A DNA stretch of 64,000 bases, taken from Tsukamurella sp. TY48. GTDB taxonomy: Bacteria; Actinomycetota; Actinomycetes; Mycobacteriales; Mycobacteriaceae. Shown in pieces: positions 37,645-46,744 of the stretch (its first letter is position 1; each line of letters begins with the position of its first letter). Made by a program: the position numbers and the translations under genes. The stretch lies in NCBI RefSeq assembly GCF_019656655.1, contig NZ_BPMV01000002.1, forward strand, positions 1,098,218-1,162,217. The letters run 5' to 3'. Below the pieces are notes generated by a model. The model was not told where the DNA came from, searched no databases, and worked only from the letters and a program-made list of their open reading frames with translations.

Positions 37645-39045
37645 TCAGCCCGCGCGAAGCGGATCAGCGGGTTCGGTTGCAGTCACGAACGACGGTGCCT
37701 CGATGCCCCAGCGGTCGAGCAAATCCACCATGATCGGGACCGCTGTCGACGCCCCCGGCGAGGCGCCGAGCAGGCCCGCGATGGTGCCGTCGGCACCGCT
37801 GACGAGCTCGGTTCCCTGCTGCAGCACGCCGATCCGGCGACGATCGGACGTCACCAGCTGCGCACGCTGGCCGGCGGCGATGAGTTCCCATTGCCCTGGA
37901 TCGGCATCCGGGTAGAAGCGCTGCAACTGCGCGAACTTCTTCCGCTTGCCCGCCAGGAGCTCGGTGATGAGGTACCGCACGAGGGCGAGGTTCTGCAACC
38001 CGGCCGCCGCGATCACGTGCAGGTTGCCCGGACGCACCGTGGTGAAGAAATCGGTGAGCCGGCCGCGCTTGAGGAGCTTGGTGCTGAACGTGGCGTACGG
38101 GCCGAACATCAGGTGATCGGCACCGTCGACATACCGGCGGTCCAGGTGGGGCACCGACATCGGCGGTGCGCCGATCGCGGCCTGCCCGTACACCTTTCCA
38201 TCGAGACGGTGCGCCACGTCCGGGTCGGAGCAGCGCAGGAAGGCGGCCCCCACCGGCAGCACGGCGTAGCCGCGGACCTCCGGGATGCGCGCACTCTGCA
38301 GCAGCCGCAGCGCCATACCGCCCGCGCCCACGAAGACGCGCCGCGTGCGGATCTCGAACCGCCCGTCGGCGTTACGGCCGCGCACCGTCCACCCCGCCAG
38401 GCTCCGCTTGACGCGGCGCACCTCGTGACCGAAGCGCACCTCGCCGCCCGCCTCGGTGATGATCGCGGTCAGCCCCCGGGTCAACGCCCCGAAATCCACA
38501 TCCGTTCCGCCCGGATGTCGCGTGGCCGCCATCGGACCGAGCGCCTCCCCGGCACCGGTCCGGCCGGCCATGACGAGCGGGGCCCAGTCCGCGATCACGG
38601 CCGGGTCCTCCGTGTACTCCATCGCGGCGAACTCGGGGTGTCGGTGCAGGGTGTCAAAGCGGCGCCGCAGGTACTCGACGTCCCGGTCGCCGAAGACCAC
38701 GTCCAGGTGCGGGGTGGTGTGCAGGAATTCGCCGTCGAGGCGGCCCTGCGCCACGAGCCGGTCCCACCACCGGCGGGTGAGCGCGAACTGCTCCACCATG
38801 TGCAGCGGCTTCGCGGCATCGGCCGGGTCGGGCATGTAATTGAGTTCGCAGTATCCGGTGTGGCCGGTGCCGGCGTTGTTCCACGGGCCGCTGCTCTCCT
38901 CGGCGAGCGCGTCACCGCGCTCGAGCACGACGATCCGCCAATCGGGCCGCAGGTCGGCGAGCATGGCGCCGAAGGTCGCCGACATGATGCCGCCGCCGAT
39001 CAGCACGAGATCGGCGTCGAATCCTTCGGTGGTGGAGTGGGTCAT
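37645..39045 (-). CDS. mqo: Malate:quinone oxidoreductase
   Basis: A 466-residue FAD-dependent, membrane-associated enzyme that oxidises malate to oxaloacetate and passes electrons to quinone. The FAD-binding start is VLIGGGIMSATFGAMLADL; other family segments are SSGPWNNAGTGHTGYCELNY, FVGAGGMALRLLQ and a C-terminal GASPGASTAVPIMVDLL. GGAGA precedes the ATG. It is divergent from a LysR gene with a CAAT-N5-ATTG palindrome between them. Confidence 0.93.
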   Translation of the reverse strand: MTHSTTEGFDADLVLIGGGIMSATFGAMLADLRPDWRIVVLERGDALAEESSGPWNNAGTGHTGYCELNYMPDPADAAKPLHMVEQFALTRRWWDRLVAQGRLDGEFLHTTPHLDVVFGDRDVEYLRRRFDTLHRHPEFAAMEYTEDPAVIADWAPLVMAGRTGAGEALGPMAATRHPGGTDVDFGALTRGLTAIITEAGGEVRFGHEVRRVKRSLAGWTVRGRNADGRFEIRTRRVFVGAGGMALRLLQSARIPEVRGYAVLPVGAAFLRCSDPDVAHRLDGKVYGQAAIGAPPMSVPHLDRRYVDGADHLMFGPYATFSTKLLKRGRLTDFFTTVRPGNLHVIAAAGLQNLALVRYLITELLAGKRKKFAQLQRFYPDADPGQWELIAAGQRAQLVTSDRRRIGVLQQGTELVSGADGTIAGLLGASPGASTAVPIMVDLLDRWGIEAPSFVTATEPADPLRAG

Positions 39046-39104
39046 CGGATTCTCCTTCGCGAGTTGCTGTGCCTTCAGCTTCTCGCCGCGACCTATGTTC
39101 CGTC

Positions 39105-39117
39105 CAATGAAGTATTG
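39105..39117. promoter_or_regulatory. LysR-box-like palindrome CAAT-N5-ATTG
   Basis: CAATGAAGTATTG lies in the 90-bp space between mqo and the divergent lysR gene. Its symmetry and position are those of a LysR operator, and it sits seven bases upstream of the lysR -10 element. Confidence 0.45.
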
Positions 39118-39123
39118 CGGCGT

Positions 39124-39129
39124 TATGAT
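39124..39129 (+). promoter_or_regulatory. -10 element of leaderless lysR gene
   Basis: TATGAT, close to the full consensus, six bases before the ATG at 39136. Confidence 0.6.
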
Positions 39130-39135
39130 CAGGAA

Positions 39136-40011
39136 ATGGATCAATGGTCGGGCCTGTTCACCCCGCAGTTGCAGGCGCTCGTCGTCCTGGCCGAGCACGA
39201 CGGGCACATGACCCGCGCGGCGGCCGCCCTGGGCGTGCCCCAATCGTCGATGAGCCGCCGCATCCACGCCCTGGAAACGGATCTCAAGCTGCCCCTGCTG
39301 GTGCACGCCGGGCGCACCGTCCGGCTCACACCCGCCGCACTCGATCTGGCGCGGCGCCTGCGGCAACCCCTTCGCCAGATCGACCTCGCCATCGCCGAGG
39401 CGGTCGGCTCCGCCGATGCCGACCACGGCACCGTGCGCTTCGGCTTCCCGCTCACCATGGGCACCGGCCGGATCCCCGACCTGATCTCCGACTTCCGCAC
39501 CGCGCATCCGGGAATCTCCGTGGTGCTCAAACAGGCACACGGATCGGAGCTCGCCGACGACCTGGGATCGGGACGGCTCGATCTCGCGGTGGTGATCCCG
39601 CCACCGCAGCACCTGCACTGCACCCTGATCGGATCACAGGAGATCCTCGCGGTCCTGCCGCGCGGACACCGGTGCGCGGGCGCCGCCGATGTCGATCTGG
39701 CCGATCTCGCGGCCGAGACCTTCATCGCGAACCCCGCCAGCTACCACCTGCGCGGCGCCACCGAACGGTGGTGCGCCGAGGCGGGATTCGCACCCGACGT
39801 CGCATTCGAGGTCACCGAGTTCACCACGATCCGCGAACTGGTGGCGCGGGAGCTGGGCGTCGCCCTCCTCCCCCACGACGACCGCGCACCGTCGGATGTG
39901 GTGGAGGTACCGCTGGCCGGCGACCACCGCAGGGCCGTCGCGCTGGCCTCCGCCACACCGCTGCTCACGCCCGCGGCTCGCCGCCTCCACGACTACATCG
40001 TGGCGCGCTGA
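39136..40011 (+). CDS. LysR family transcriptional regulator (probable mqo regulator)
   Basis: A 291-residue LysR regulator. The DNA-binding domain is at the N-terminus (LFTPQLQALVVLAEHDGHMT, then LGVPQSSMSRRIHALE), and the effector domain follows (GTVRFGFPLTMGTGRIPDL). TATGAT lies six bases before the ATG, so it is probably leaderless. Its divergent position points to mqo as target, but the exporter gene of the ketosynthase operon converges on it from 40034, so a role there cannot be excluded. Confidence 0.87.
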   Translation: MDQWSGLFTPQLQALVVLAEHDGHMTRAAAALGVPQSSMSRRIHALETDLKLPLLVHAGRTVRLTPAALDLARRLRQPLRQIDLAIAEAVGSADADHGTVRFGFPLTMGTGRIPDLISDFRTAHPGISVVLKQAHGSELADDLGSGRLDLAVVIPPPQHLHCTLIGSQEILAVLPRGHRCAGAADVDLADLAAETFIANPASYHLRGATERWCAEAGFAPDVAFEVTEFTTIRELVARELGVALLPHDDRAPSDVVEVPLAGDHRRAVALASATPLLTPAARRLHDYIVAR

Positions 40012-40033
40012 GCCCCAGCGGAACGGGGTTCGC

Positions 40034-41548
40034 TCACATCACCTTCGCCAGGAGGCGGGACCGGATGAGGAGCGCGGCCGCACAGGCCGCCGTCACGGCC
40101 ACCGCGACGATCGCGATCAGCAGACAGGTCTGCATCGCCGGAACGAAGTACTCCTGCAGGACCACCGCACTACCGGGTGTGTCCGGCCCGGCTTCCAGCA
40201 GCAGTCCCATCGCATCGCCGCGGCCACCGAGACCGGCCCGGCTCGCGAGTGCGGTGGCGAAGACGGAGCCCAGGATCGCGACGCCGAACGCCCCGCCCAG
40301 CTCGCGACTCGTATCGTTGACCGCCGAACCGATCCCGAACTGCTGCGGCGCCACCGAGTTCATGATGTATTCCGTGGCGGGGACCTGCACCACCGCGAAG
40401 CCCACGCCCAGGACGAGCAGCCCGAAGAACGGGTAGCCCCAGTACGAGCCCTCCCACGGCGTGCTCCGGAACAGCGCGAAGCCGATCGCCATGACCGTGA
40501 GACCGGCGATGATCGGCACCCGCCACTCGGTACGCCGGCCCAGCACGGGTCCCAGCGGCGAGGCCACCGCCATCCCGGCGGCGAAGGGCAGCAACATCGC
40601 TCCGGCCGCCGGCGGCGATGCACCGCGGACGATCTGGAAGTACAGCACCAGGATGAAGACGAGACCGAACAGGAGCCCGAAACACAGGAAGATCACCGCG
40701 GAGCCCCAGCGCATCTGGATGCCCCGGAACACCTGCCAGGGCACGATCGGCCGCGAGGTCCTGGCCTGTTGCACGGCGAAGAGCACGCCCACGGCGGCCG
40801 CGATGACGTAACGGTTCACGCTCTCCCGAGAGGTCCAGCCGTCCGCCGGGGCCTCGATGACCGCGAGCACCATGGTGCCGATCGCGAGCACCGACAAGAC
40901 CGCGCTGACCGGCCCGATGGGCGCAGCCTCCTCGGTCTCGGTCGTCGCGTCGGCGAGCGTGGACCGCACCGCCCACAGCGCGAGCATCGCGCCCACGCCC
41001 AGCGGGACGTTCATCACGAACACCGAGCGCCAGCCGAAGTGCTCCACCAGTAGCCCACCGACGATCGGGCCGCACGCGACCCCCAGTCCGCCGGCGGTGG
41101 CCCACAGCGCCAACGCCGACGCGCGGCGCTGGTCCCGGTCGGCCCCCTCGTCGGTGCCGCGCGTGGCCAGATCGACGACGATGCCGAGCGTCGGTGGATA
41201 GACCATCGCCGCCGCCAGACCGAGGACGGCACGTCCCCCGGCCAGGCCGAGGAACCCCGAGACGAACGGGATCACCATCGAGGTCACGGTGAACAGGGCG
41301 ATCCCGGCGACCAGGACGCGCACCTTTCCGAACCGATCGGCAACGGCACCCGCCGTGAGCAGCATGCCCGCGAAGACCACCGTGTAGGCGTCCACCACCC
41401 ACTGCATCTGTGCCGTGGTCAGGGCGAACTCCCGGGCGATGGTCGGTAGCGCGACGGTGATGATCGTGTTGTCGAGCATCACCACCAGCGAGCAGCCGAT
41501 CATCGTGGCCATGGCGATCCGCGACGCCGTGGCCGACGGTGAGCTCAC
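40034..41548 (-). CDS. DHA2 family MFS drug:H+ antiporter (14 helices)
   Basis: A 504-residue exporter. The first helix carries the DHA2 motif VVMLDNTIITVALPTIA, the next loop is AGAVADRFGKVRVLV, and helix 5 has the antiporter-type GPIVGGLLVEHFGWRSVF. The hydrophobic pattern suggests 14 helices, as in QacA/EmrB-type proteins. It is the last gene of the six-gene ketosynthase operon, its GTG overlapping the P450 stop codon (GTGA), and probably exports the product or confers self-resistance. Confidence 0.87.
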   Translation of the reverse strand: MSSPSATASRIAMATMIGCSLVVMLDNTIITVALPTIAREFALTTAQMQWVVDAYTVVFAGMLLTAGAVADRFGKVRVLVAGIALFTVTSMVIPFVSGFLGLAGGRAVLGLAAAMVYPPTLGIVVDLATRGTDEGADRDQRRASALALWATAGGLGVACGPIVGGLLVEHFGWRSVFVMNVPLGVGAMLALWAVRSTLADATTETEEAAPIGPVSAVLSVLAIGTMVLAVIEAPADGWTSRESVNRYVIAAAVGVLFAVQQARTSRPIVPWQVFRGIQMRWGSAVIFLCFGLLFGLVFILVLYFQIVRGASPPAAGAMLLPFAAGMAVASPLGPVLGRRTEWRVPIIAGLTVMAIGFALFRSTPWEGSYWGYPFFGLLVLGVGFAVVQVPATEYIMNSVAPQQFGIGSAVNDTSRELGGAFGVAILGSVFATALASRAGLGGRGDAMGLLLEAGPDTPGSAVVLQEYFVPAMQTCLLIAIVAVAVTAACAAALLIRSRLLAKVM

Positions 41549-42966
41549 TGTCGGTCCCGCAGGCTGAGGCGGAAGTCCTTCGGTATCAGGGTCAGCCGCT
41601 CGTCGACCCGCAGTCGGTAGTCCGGGTCGCTCTCGATGTCGAACTCGTGGAGCAGCCGCGCCAGGATGACCAGTGCCTCGTGAATGGCGAACTGACGGCC
41701 GATGCAGGCACGTGCGCCGGTGCCGAAGGGCTTGTAGACGTGTGCGGGCCGCGCGCGCACTGCCGCGCTCTCGAACCGGCTGGGGTCGAAGGCGTTCGGC
41801 CGGTCCCAGACATCGGGATGGCGATGCAGATGATGGAAGAAGAGCACCACCCAGTTGTCGGGCCGCATCCGGTACCGCCCGCCCAGGATGTGGTCGTGCT
41901 TGGGCTGGCGCGCCATACCCGGCACCGTGGGCCACATGCGCAGCGATTCGTCGACCACCCTGCGCAGGAAGCGCAAGCGCGGCACCGCCTCGAAGGCCAG
42001 GTCGCGCCCCTCCCCGGTCGCCTCGAACGCGGCATCGGCCTCGGCCTTCGCCTGCTCCAGCAGCTCGCGGTCCCGGCTGAGGTAGTACAGCGCGAAGGCC
42101 ATCGTTCCCGATGTCGTCTCGTGGCCCGCGATCAGGAAGGTGAGCAACTGGTAGAAGGCGCTCTCACCGTCGAGACCGGGGCGGGACTCGGAGCCGTGCA
42201 CCATGAGTTCGAGCATCGTGGCGCGGTCGGTCCCGTTGCGCTCCGGTCCGCGGCGGCGCATCTCGTCGACGATGCCGCCCAGGTGCTCGCGGGCGAACCG
42301 CCGGTGCTTCGCGGCGTAGCGGTCGGCACCGAGCTCGATCAGTCCGCCGGCGGGGAGCGCGTGCACGGCGCTCTTGACCAGGGAGGTGCGCAGCAGCACC
42401 TCCGATGCCCGCACCAGTGGATGCGAGCGGTCGTCGTTCGGCACGAGCAGGTTGTAGGGCCGCCCGAAACCCGCGCGCGCGATCGTCTCGAAGGTGGCGC
42501 GGGTCATCTCGTGCGAGACGTCGACGGAGTCGGTCGCCCGCCACCGGACCACCAGTTCGTCCGCGACATCGCACATCGTGTCGTGATAGGCCCGCATCGC
42601 CTCGCGGGAGAAGGCCGGTGCCAACAACTCGTGTGCGTCGGTCCAGGCGGACTCGTCGTTGTAGGCGCTGAACAGACCGTCGCCGATGAACTCCCGCAGG
42701 GCGTACAGCGAGGGGGCGTGCGCCTTTTCGAAGAGCACGTCGTCGCACACCTCGGCGGCCAGATCGGGCTCTCCGGTGAACACGTAGTTCTGGCCGAAGA
42801 AGCGGATGCCGAAGACATCGTGTTGGCCCGGCGTGGTGGTCTCCACCAGGCGGCCGATGGGTGACATGACCGATCCCCGGGTCATGTCACCGATGATCGG
42901 AACGCGGCGGCCCACCTGCTTCGGCGCCACCGGCCAGACATTGCGGTTCTCCTCGATCCGATACAC
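41545..42966 (-). CDS. Cytochrome P450
   Basis: A 473-residue P450. The I-helix oxygen-binding motif is LIAGHETTSG (near residue 280), the K-helix ExxR is VVDESLRMW, and the haem loop is FGTGARACIGRQFA (Cys near 415). All essential residues are present. There is no fused reductase or N-terminal membrane anchor, so it needs separate ferredoxin partners, which are not in the window. The GTG start at 42966 lies one base after the SDR stop. In the operon it probably hydroxylates or epoxidises the acyl product. The LDGE..FYQLLTFLI stretch and overall form recall fatty-acid-type P450s, but the substrate is unknown. Confidence 0.88.
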   Translation of the reverse strand: MYRIEENRNVWPVAPKQVGRRVPIIGDMTRGSVMSPIGRLVETTTPGQHDVFGIRFFGQNYVFTGEPDLAAEVCDDVLFEKAHAPSLYALREFIGDGLFSAYNDESAWTDAHELLAPAFSREAMRAYHDTMCDVADELVVRWRATDSVDVSHEMTRATFETIARAGFGRPYNLLVPNDDRSHPLVRASEVLLRTSLVKSAVHALPAGGLIELGADRYAAKHRRFAREHLGGIVDEMRRRGPERNGTDRATMLELMVHGSESRPGLDGESAFYQLLTFLIAGHETTSGTMAFALYYLSRDRELLEQAKAEADAAFEATGEGRDLAFEAVPRLRFLRRVVDESLRMWPTVPGMARQPKHDHILGGRYRMRPDNWVVLFFHHLHRHPDVWDRPNAFDPSRFESAAVRARPAHVYKPFGTGARACIGRQFAIHEALVILARLLHEFDIESDPDYRLRVDERLTLIPKDFRLSLRDRQ

Positions 42967-42967
42967 G

Positions 42968-43882
42968 TCAGTCCTTTCCGAGAGCGGCGCCGGTCCCGGC
43001 GACCTCCGCGGCCCACGCGGATTCGATGCCGAGCGCATCGCACGCGAGCGCATGGACGTGGGCCGCGAAATCGTCCGAGCGGGTGACCGGGGATTGCAGC
43101 AACGGCCATTGGGCGCCGCGGTAGAACGCCCCCCGCGGTCCGTCGGCCAGCATCGCGGCCACCACCTCGCCCGACCGATCGGGCGAGACGGCGGCGAGCC
43201 GGATCGCCCGCCGGACCGCGAGCGAGTACTCGTCGTAGATCGAGGTGTCCACGAAGCCCGGGTAGATCGACCCCACCGTGAGGTCGAGGGACTGCTGCTC
43301 CGCGCGGCGGCGGTAGTGCCGCAGCACCAGGTGCAGTGCCGCCTTGGAGGCCGCGTAGTGCAGGAAGGGCACGGGTCGCGGCAGATCGCCGGGCGTCAGC
43401 GACCGCCGGATCCGCGAGCGGGTGGCGACCACGTTCGACAACGAGGAGATGCCGAACAGGCCGGCCCGGCCGTTGACGGCGAGCCGCGGCAGCAGCGTCT
43501 CGGTCAGCAGGACGGACCCCAGGACGTTCACCGCCGTGTGCCGCTCGAAGCCCTCCTTCGTGTACTCGGTGGAGGTGGGCGCGATCCCCGCATTGTTCAC
43601 CAGGACACGGAGTCCGCCGTCCCGCGCCAGCGGGGTGGCGAACTCGGCGATGGAGTCGCGGTCGCCGAGCTCCAGCGCCGCACCGGTGGCCGCGGCATCG
43701 TCGCCCACCGCGGCGCACACCCGGTCCGCGGCCGTCTGCGCGTCCTCGAGGCGGCGGGAGGTCAGCACGACGTGGTGGCCGGACCGGGCCAGCCGGTGGG
43801 CCACCGCGAGGCCGATGCCCCGCGACGCCCCGGTGACCACGGCCGTGTCGGAGCGGTCGCCGCCGCTACGTGGCTGCGGCAC
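42968..43882 (-). CDS. Short-chain dehydrogenase/reductase
   Basis: A 304-residue SDR. The cofactor motif is VVTGASRGIGLAVA at residues ~14-27, followed by NNAGIAP and the catalytic YAASK (Tyr/Lys) with an upstream Ser in FGISSLSN. The basic LTSRR after strand 2 suggests NADP(H). It overlaps asnB by 17 bp and lies one base upstream of the P450. A keto-reduction of a beta-keto intermediate would suit its place after the ketosynthase genes; this is inference. Confidence 0.87.
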   Translation of the reverse strand: MPQPRSGGDRSDTAVVTGASRGIGLAVAHRLARSGHHVVLTSRRLEDAQTAADRVCAAVGDDAAATGAALELGDRDSIAEFATPLARDGGLRVLVNNAGIAPTSTEYTKEGFERHTAVNVLGSVLLTETLLPRLAVNGRAGLFGISSLSNVVATRSRIRRSLTPGDLPRPVPFLHYAASKAALHLVLRHYRRRAEQQSLDLTVGSIYPGFVDTSIYDEYSLAVRRAIRLAAVSPDRSGEVVAAMLADGPRGAFYRGAQWPLLQSPVTRSDDFAAHVHALACDALGIESAWAAEVAGTGAALGKD

Positions 43883-45860
43883 CGTCGGCCCCGATCTTCT
43901 CGTTCGGCGTGGTCACGATGTCGCTCTCCGCCCGGACGGCCGGGAAGTCGAAACGCCGCTCGACCACGTACTGCTGCACCAGGATCTGCGTCGCGAGAAT
44001 CGACAGGCACGCCCACTCCGCGGTCACCGCCGCCCAGCTCCCGTCATTGCGGGCGACATCGGCGAGCAACCGCGCCACCGCGTCGGGCTCGAACAGGCCG
44101 ACCTCTTCGAGCCGGGCCCGCGACATGTGCCGCCGGACGAGTTCGGTGGGGCCGTTCTCGTCCACCAGGTACCAGGACCCGATCGGCGTCATGAAGGGCT
44201 TCTTGCGCCGTGCCGTGGTGCGGCGCGGCAGCACGTCCCGCACCGCCTTCTTCAGCGCGTACTTCTCGGTGTTGCCGTGCAGCATCAGCGAGGGATGCAG
44301 TTGCGCAGCCGAATCGAGGACATCGCGATCGAGGAAGGGCACCCGGAGCTCCATGCTGCGGGCCATCCCGAGCCGGTCCGAGATGGACAGGACCCAGTGC
44401 GGCAGCCGGGTGTACGCCTCGTAGGAGAGCTGGCGGTGCAGCCCGACCGTCGAGGTGGGCCGTGGCAGCGAGGAGTGCGCCGGGAGCGGTGTGCGCGAGA
44501 CGCCGCGCATGCGCTGTTCGAGTGCCGTCCACATGTAGATCCAGGCGGGGACGTGCCCGAACTCGGCCTCCACCGCGTCCAGGGTCTCGTTGATCGCGGC
44601 CACCTCGGATTCGAAACCGATCGGCGCACCGAACCACTTGAGGGTCCGGCGCCAGAACCACGGTTCGAAACGGGTCAGGCGCAACCGCTGCAGGATTCGG
44701 CGCAACCGCAGCAGGCGGTAGAAGTCGTACCCGGCCAGCGTCTCGTCCGAGCCGTCGCCGCTCATCATCACCTTCAGGCCGCGCTCGCGTGCGGTGTCCA
44801 TCAGGTCGAGGATCGGGGTGGCGACGATGCCGTACCAGAACGGTGACTCGAAGTGGTAGACCGCTTCCTCGGCGAGCTCGGACATCCGCTCGCCCGTCAC
44901 CGGGACTTCGATGTTCGGCACACCGAGATGCGAGGCGACCAGCTGCGAATCGGAGGTCTCGTCGAGATGGCTGTCGACCACCTCCACGCTGATCGTGAGC
45001 GGCCGCTCACCGTGCCGTGCCGCCGCGACCCCCGCGATCGCCGAACTGTCCAGGCCGCCACTGAGCGCGATCCCCCATTCGACCTCGTCGGGGATGCGCT
45101 TGCCCACGGCCTCGTCGAAGGCCCGCTGGTAGTCGGCGAGCCCCTCCTCGCCGCGATGGGCGGTCCGCTCGGTGACCCCGAGGTCGAAGGGCCGGAAATA
45201 GGTGCTCTCGTCCTGCTTCTCACCGTCGACGTAGGTGACGGTGGTGCCGGGCCGCACCTCCTGCACTCCCGCCCAGAAGGTGTGCGGAGCCACGGTGTGA
45301 CCGTAGAACTGGCAGTCGGCCAGGCCCTGCGGATCGACCGCCGGCTCCACCAGACCGCTCGCGAAGATCGCCTTGGCCTCCGAGGCGAAGACGATCCGGC
45401 CGTCTTCCGCCGACACGTACAGCGGCTTCACGCCCGCCCGATCGCGGGTGAGCAGGAGCGATTCGGTCTTGCCGTCCCACAGGGCGATGGCGAAGTCACC
45501 GTCGAGCCTGCGGACGAAGTCCGCCCCGTACTCCTCGTAGAGGTGACCGATCACCTCCGTGTCCGACGCGGCGCGGAGCCGGTGCCCCTTGCGTTCCAAC
45601 TCGGCCCGCAGCGCGCGGTGGTTGTAGATCTCACCGTTGAAGATGACCGCGATGGAGCCGTCCTCGGTGAAACTCGGTTGCACACCGTCGGACACGCCCA
45701 CGATGGCGAGCCGGGTGTGTCCGAACCCGATGGGTCCGTCGTGCCAGATGGTGGCACCGTCCGGTCCCCGATGCCGCTGAGCGGAATTCATCGCCTCGAG
45801 TCGATCACGGAATCCGTCCGCCTGGAGGTCCCGGGAGTAGATACCCGCAATGGAGCACAT
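43866..45860 (-). CDS. AsnB-type glutamine-hydrolysing amidotransferase (asparagine synthase-like)
   Basis: A 664-residue protein with both asparagine-synthetase domains. The N-terminal glutaminase starts MCSIAGIYSRD, with nucleophile Cys2 intact, and includes RLAIVG and IFNGEIYNHRALR. The synthetase domain has the PP-loop ALSGGLDSSAIAG (about residues 262-274) and MMSGDGSDETLAGYDF. It should be able to use glutamine, unlike beta-lactam synthetases, which lack Cys2. Close clustering with ketosynthase-like genes suggests it amidates a carboxylated biosynthetic intermediate, as OxyD does in oxytetracycline, rather than aspartate. Primary asparagine synthesis remains possible. Confidence 0.85.
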   Translation of the reverse strand: MCSIAGIYSRDLQADGFRDRLEAMNSAQRHRGPDGATIWHDGPIGFGHTRLAIVGVSDGVQPSFTEDGSIAVIFNGEIYNHRALRAELERKGHRLRAASDTEVIGHLYEEYGADFVRRLDGDFAIALWDGKTESLLLTRDRAGVKPLYVSAEDGRIVFASEAKAIFASGLVEPAVDPQGLADCQFYGHTVAPHTFWAGVQEVRPGTTVTYVDGEKQDESTYFRPFDLGVTERTAHRGEEGLADYQRAFDEAVGKRIPDEVEWGIALSGGLDSSAIAGVAAARHGERPLTISVEVVDSHLDETSDSQLVASHLGVPNIEVPVTGERMSELAEEAVYHFESPFWYGIVATPILDLMDTARERGLKVMMSGDGSDETLAGYDFYRLLRLRRILQRLRLTRFEPWFWRRTLKWFGAPIGFESEVAAINETLDAVEAEFGHVPAWIYMWTALEQRMRGVSRTPLPAHSSLPRPTSTVGLHRQLSYEAYTRLPHWVLSISDRLGMARSMELRVPFLDRDVLDSAAQLHPSLMLHGNTEKYALKKAVRDVLPRRTTARRKKPFMTPIGSWYLVDENGPTELVRRHMSRARLEEVGLFEPDAVARLLADVARNDGSWAAVTAEWACLSILATQILVQQYVVERRFDFPAVRAESDIVTTPNEKIGADGAAAT

Positions 45861-45871
45861 GGTCTTCTCCC

Positions 45872-46744
45872 TCAGCCGATCCGGCTCTCGGCGACCACGG
45901 AGACATCCGCGCCGGGAGCCGAGGGCGCGAGCACGGTCGCAACGGTGGTGTCGATCCCGGCACGGTGCGCGTGCTCGAGTGCCGCGACGGGCGCGGCCGT
46001 GTAGTACTGCTTGCCGTCCGTGCGCTCGTACGGGTTCACGATCCGCACATCCACCTCGCCGAAAGCGGTGCGGAAGGCCGGATTCGAAGCCGCCGGCCAG
46101 GGAGCCACGATCACCGATTCCGTGGGGTCCACGCTGAGCGCCCCGATGGCGGCCGAGACGGCATTGAAGTAGCCGGCATCGAACTCGTGCAGGTCCACGA
46201 CCACGCTGCTGCGGGCGCCGGCACCGGCACCGTTGAGCTCCGCGTAGACCTCGGAACTGATGTCGTCCGAAGCGCGCTGAGGTGTGGCCACCTCAAGAAC
46301 GGTCGAATCCCCCGGTCCGATCACGGCCGCGAAAACATCACTCACCAAAGGGAAATTCGGCTTGAAGAAGGGATTCATACTGGGATGCACATCGCCGACG
46401 ACAACGGCGCCGTATTCGATGTCACCCATCTCGATCATGTCCCCGATCAGCGATACGGCGGTACCGAAAGAGAGACCGCCGTTGAGCAGATCGAAGGTGA
46501 GGATCGAGGTCTCGGCGTCCGGATCGAAAGCGGGATGGATCCCGGCCTCCTGCTGGATCAGGGCGGCCACGGCCGGCTCACTGATGTTCATATCGCGGGA
46601 GGCACCGGCATTGATCAGCAGCCCGAGCTGGTCGCCGTCGATCCCGGCGTCCAACAGTGCGGCCGTCAATGCCCGTGCACCCGAGGCGACGTAGCTGGTG
46701 GCATTGGGGATCACCCCGAGCCCGGCGATTGCGATGTCCGTCAT
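45872..46744 (-). CDS. Degenerate ketosynthase-III/thiolase-fold partner protein
   Basis: A 290-residue protein that aligns by eye with its upstream neighbour but is ~70 residues shorter and has lost the catalytic triad. FDLLNGGLSFGTAV (84-97) matches FDVANACAGMATGL, with Gly90 in place of the nucleophilic Cys; IVAPWPAASNPAFRTAFGE replaces the His region (Ala214/Pro215); the Asn region becomes KQYYTAAPVAAL. The fold-defining strands and the C-terminal SVVAESRIG remain. Its ATG overlaps the upstream ketosynthase stop (ATGA, 46741-46744), so equal production and a heterodimer are likely, as in PqsBC or NltAB. It is not a frameshifted pseudogene: the frame is intact and the coupling is precise. 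Confidence 0.72.
   Translation of the reverse strand: MTDIAIAGLGVIPNATSYVASGARALTAALLDAGIDGDQLGLLINAGASRDMNISEPAVAALIQQEAGIHPAFDPDAETSILTFDLLNGGLSFGTAVSLIGDMIEMGDIEYGAVVVGDVHPSMNPFFKPNFPLVSDVFAAVIGPGDSTVLEVATPQRASDDISSEVYAELNGAGAGARSSVVVDLHEFDAGYFNAVSAAIGALSVDPTESVIVAPWPAASNPAFRTAFGEVDVRIVNPYERTDGKQYYTAAPVAALEHAHRAGIDTTVATVLAPSAPGADVSVVAESRIG

Noticed and set aside
40012..40034. Intrinsic terminator between lysR and the exporter gene
   Set aside because: The possible stem is interrupted by a bulge and lacks a T-run, so support is too weak.
45872..46744. Pseudogene interpretation of the degenerate ketosynthase partner
   Set aside because: The frame is intact, it is precisely coupled to both neighbours, and loss of all catalytic residues with retained fold is typical of a functional partner subunit.
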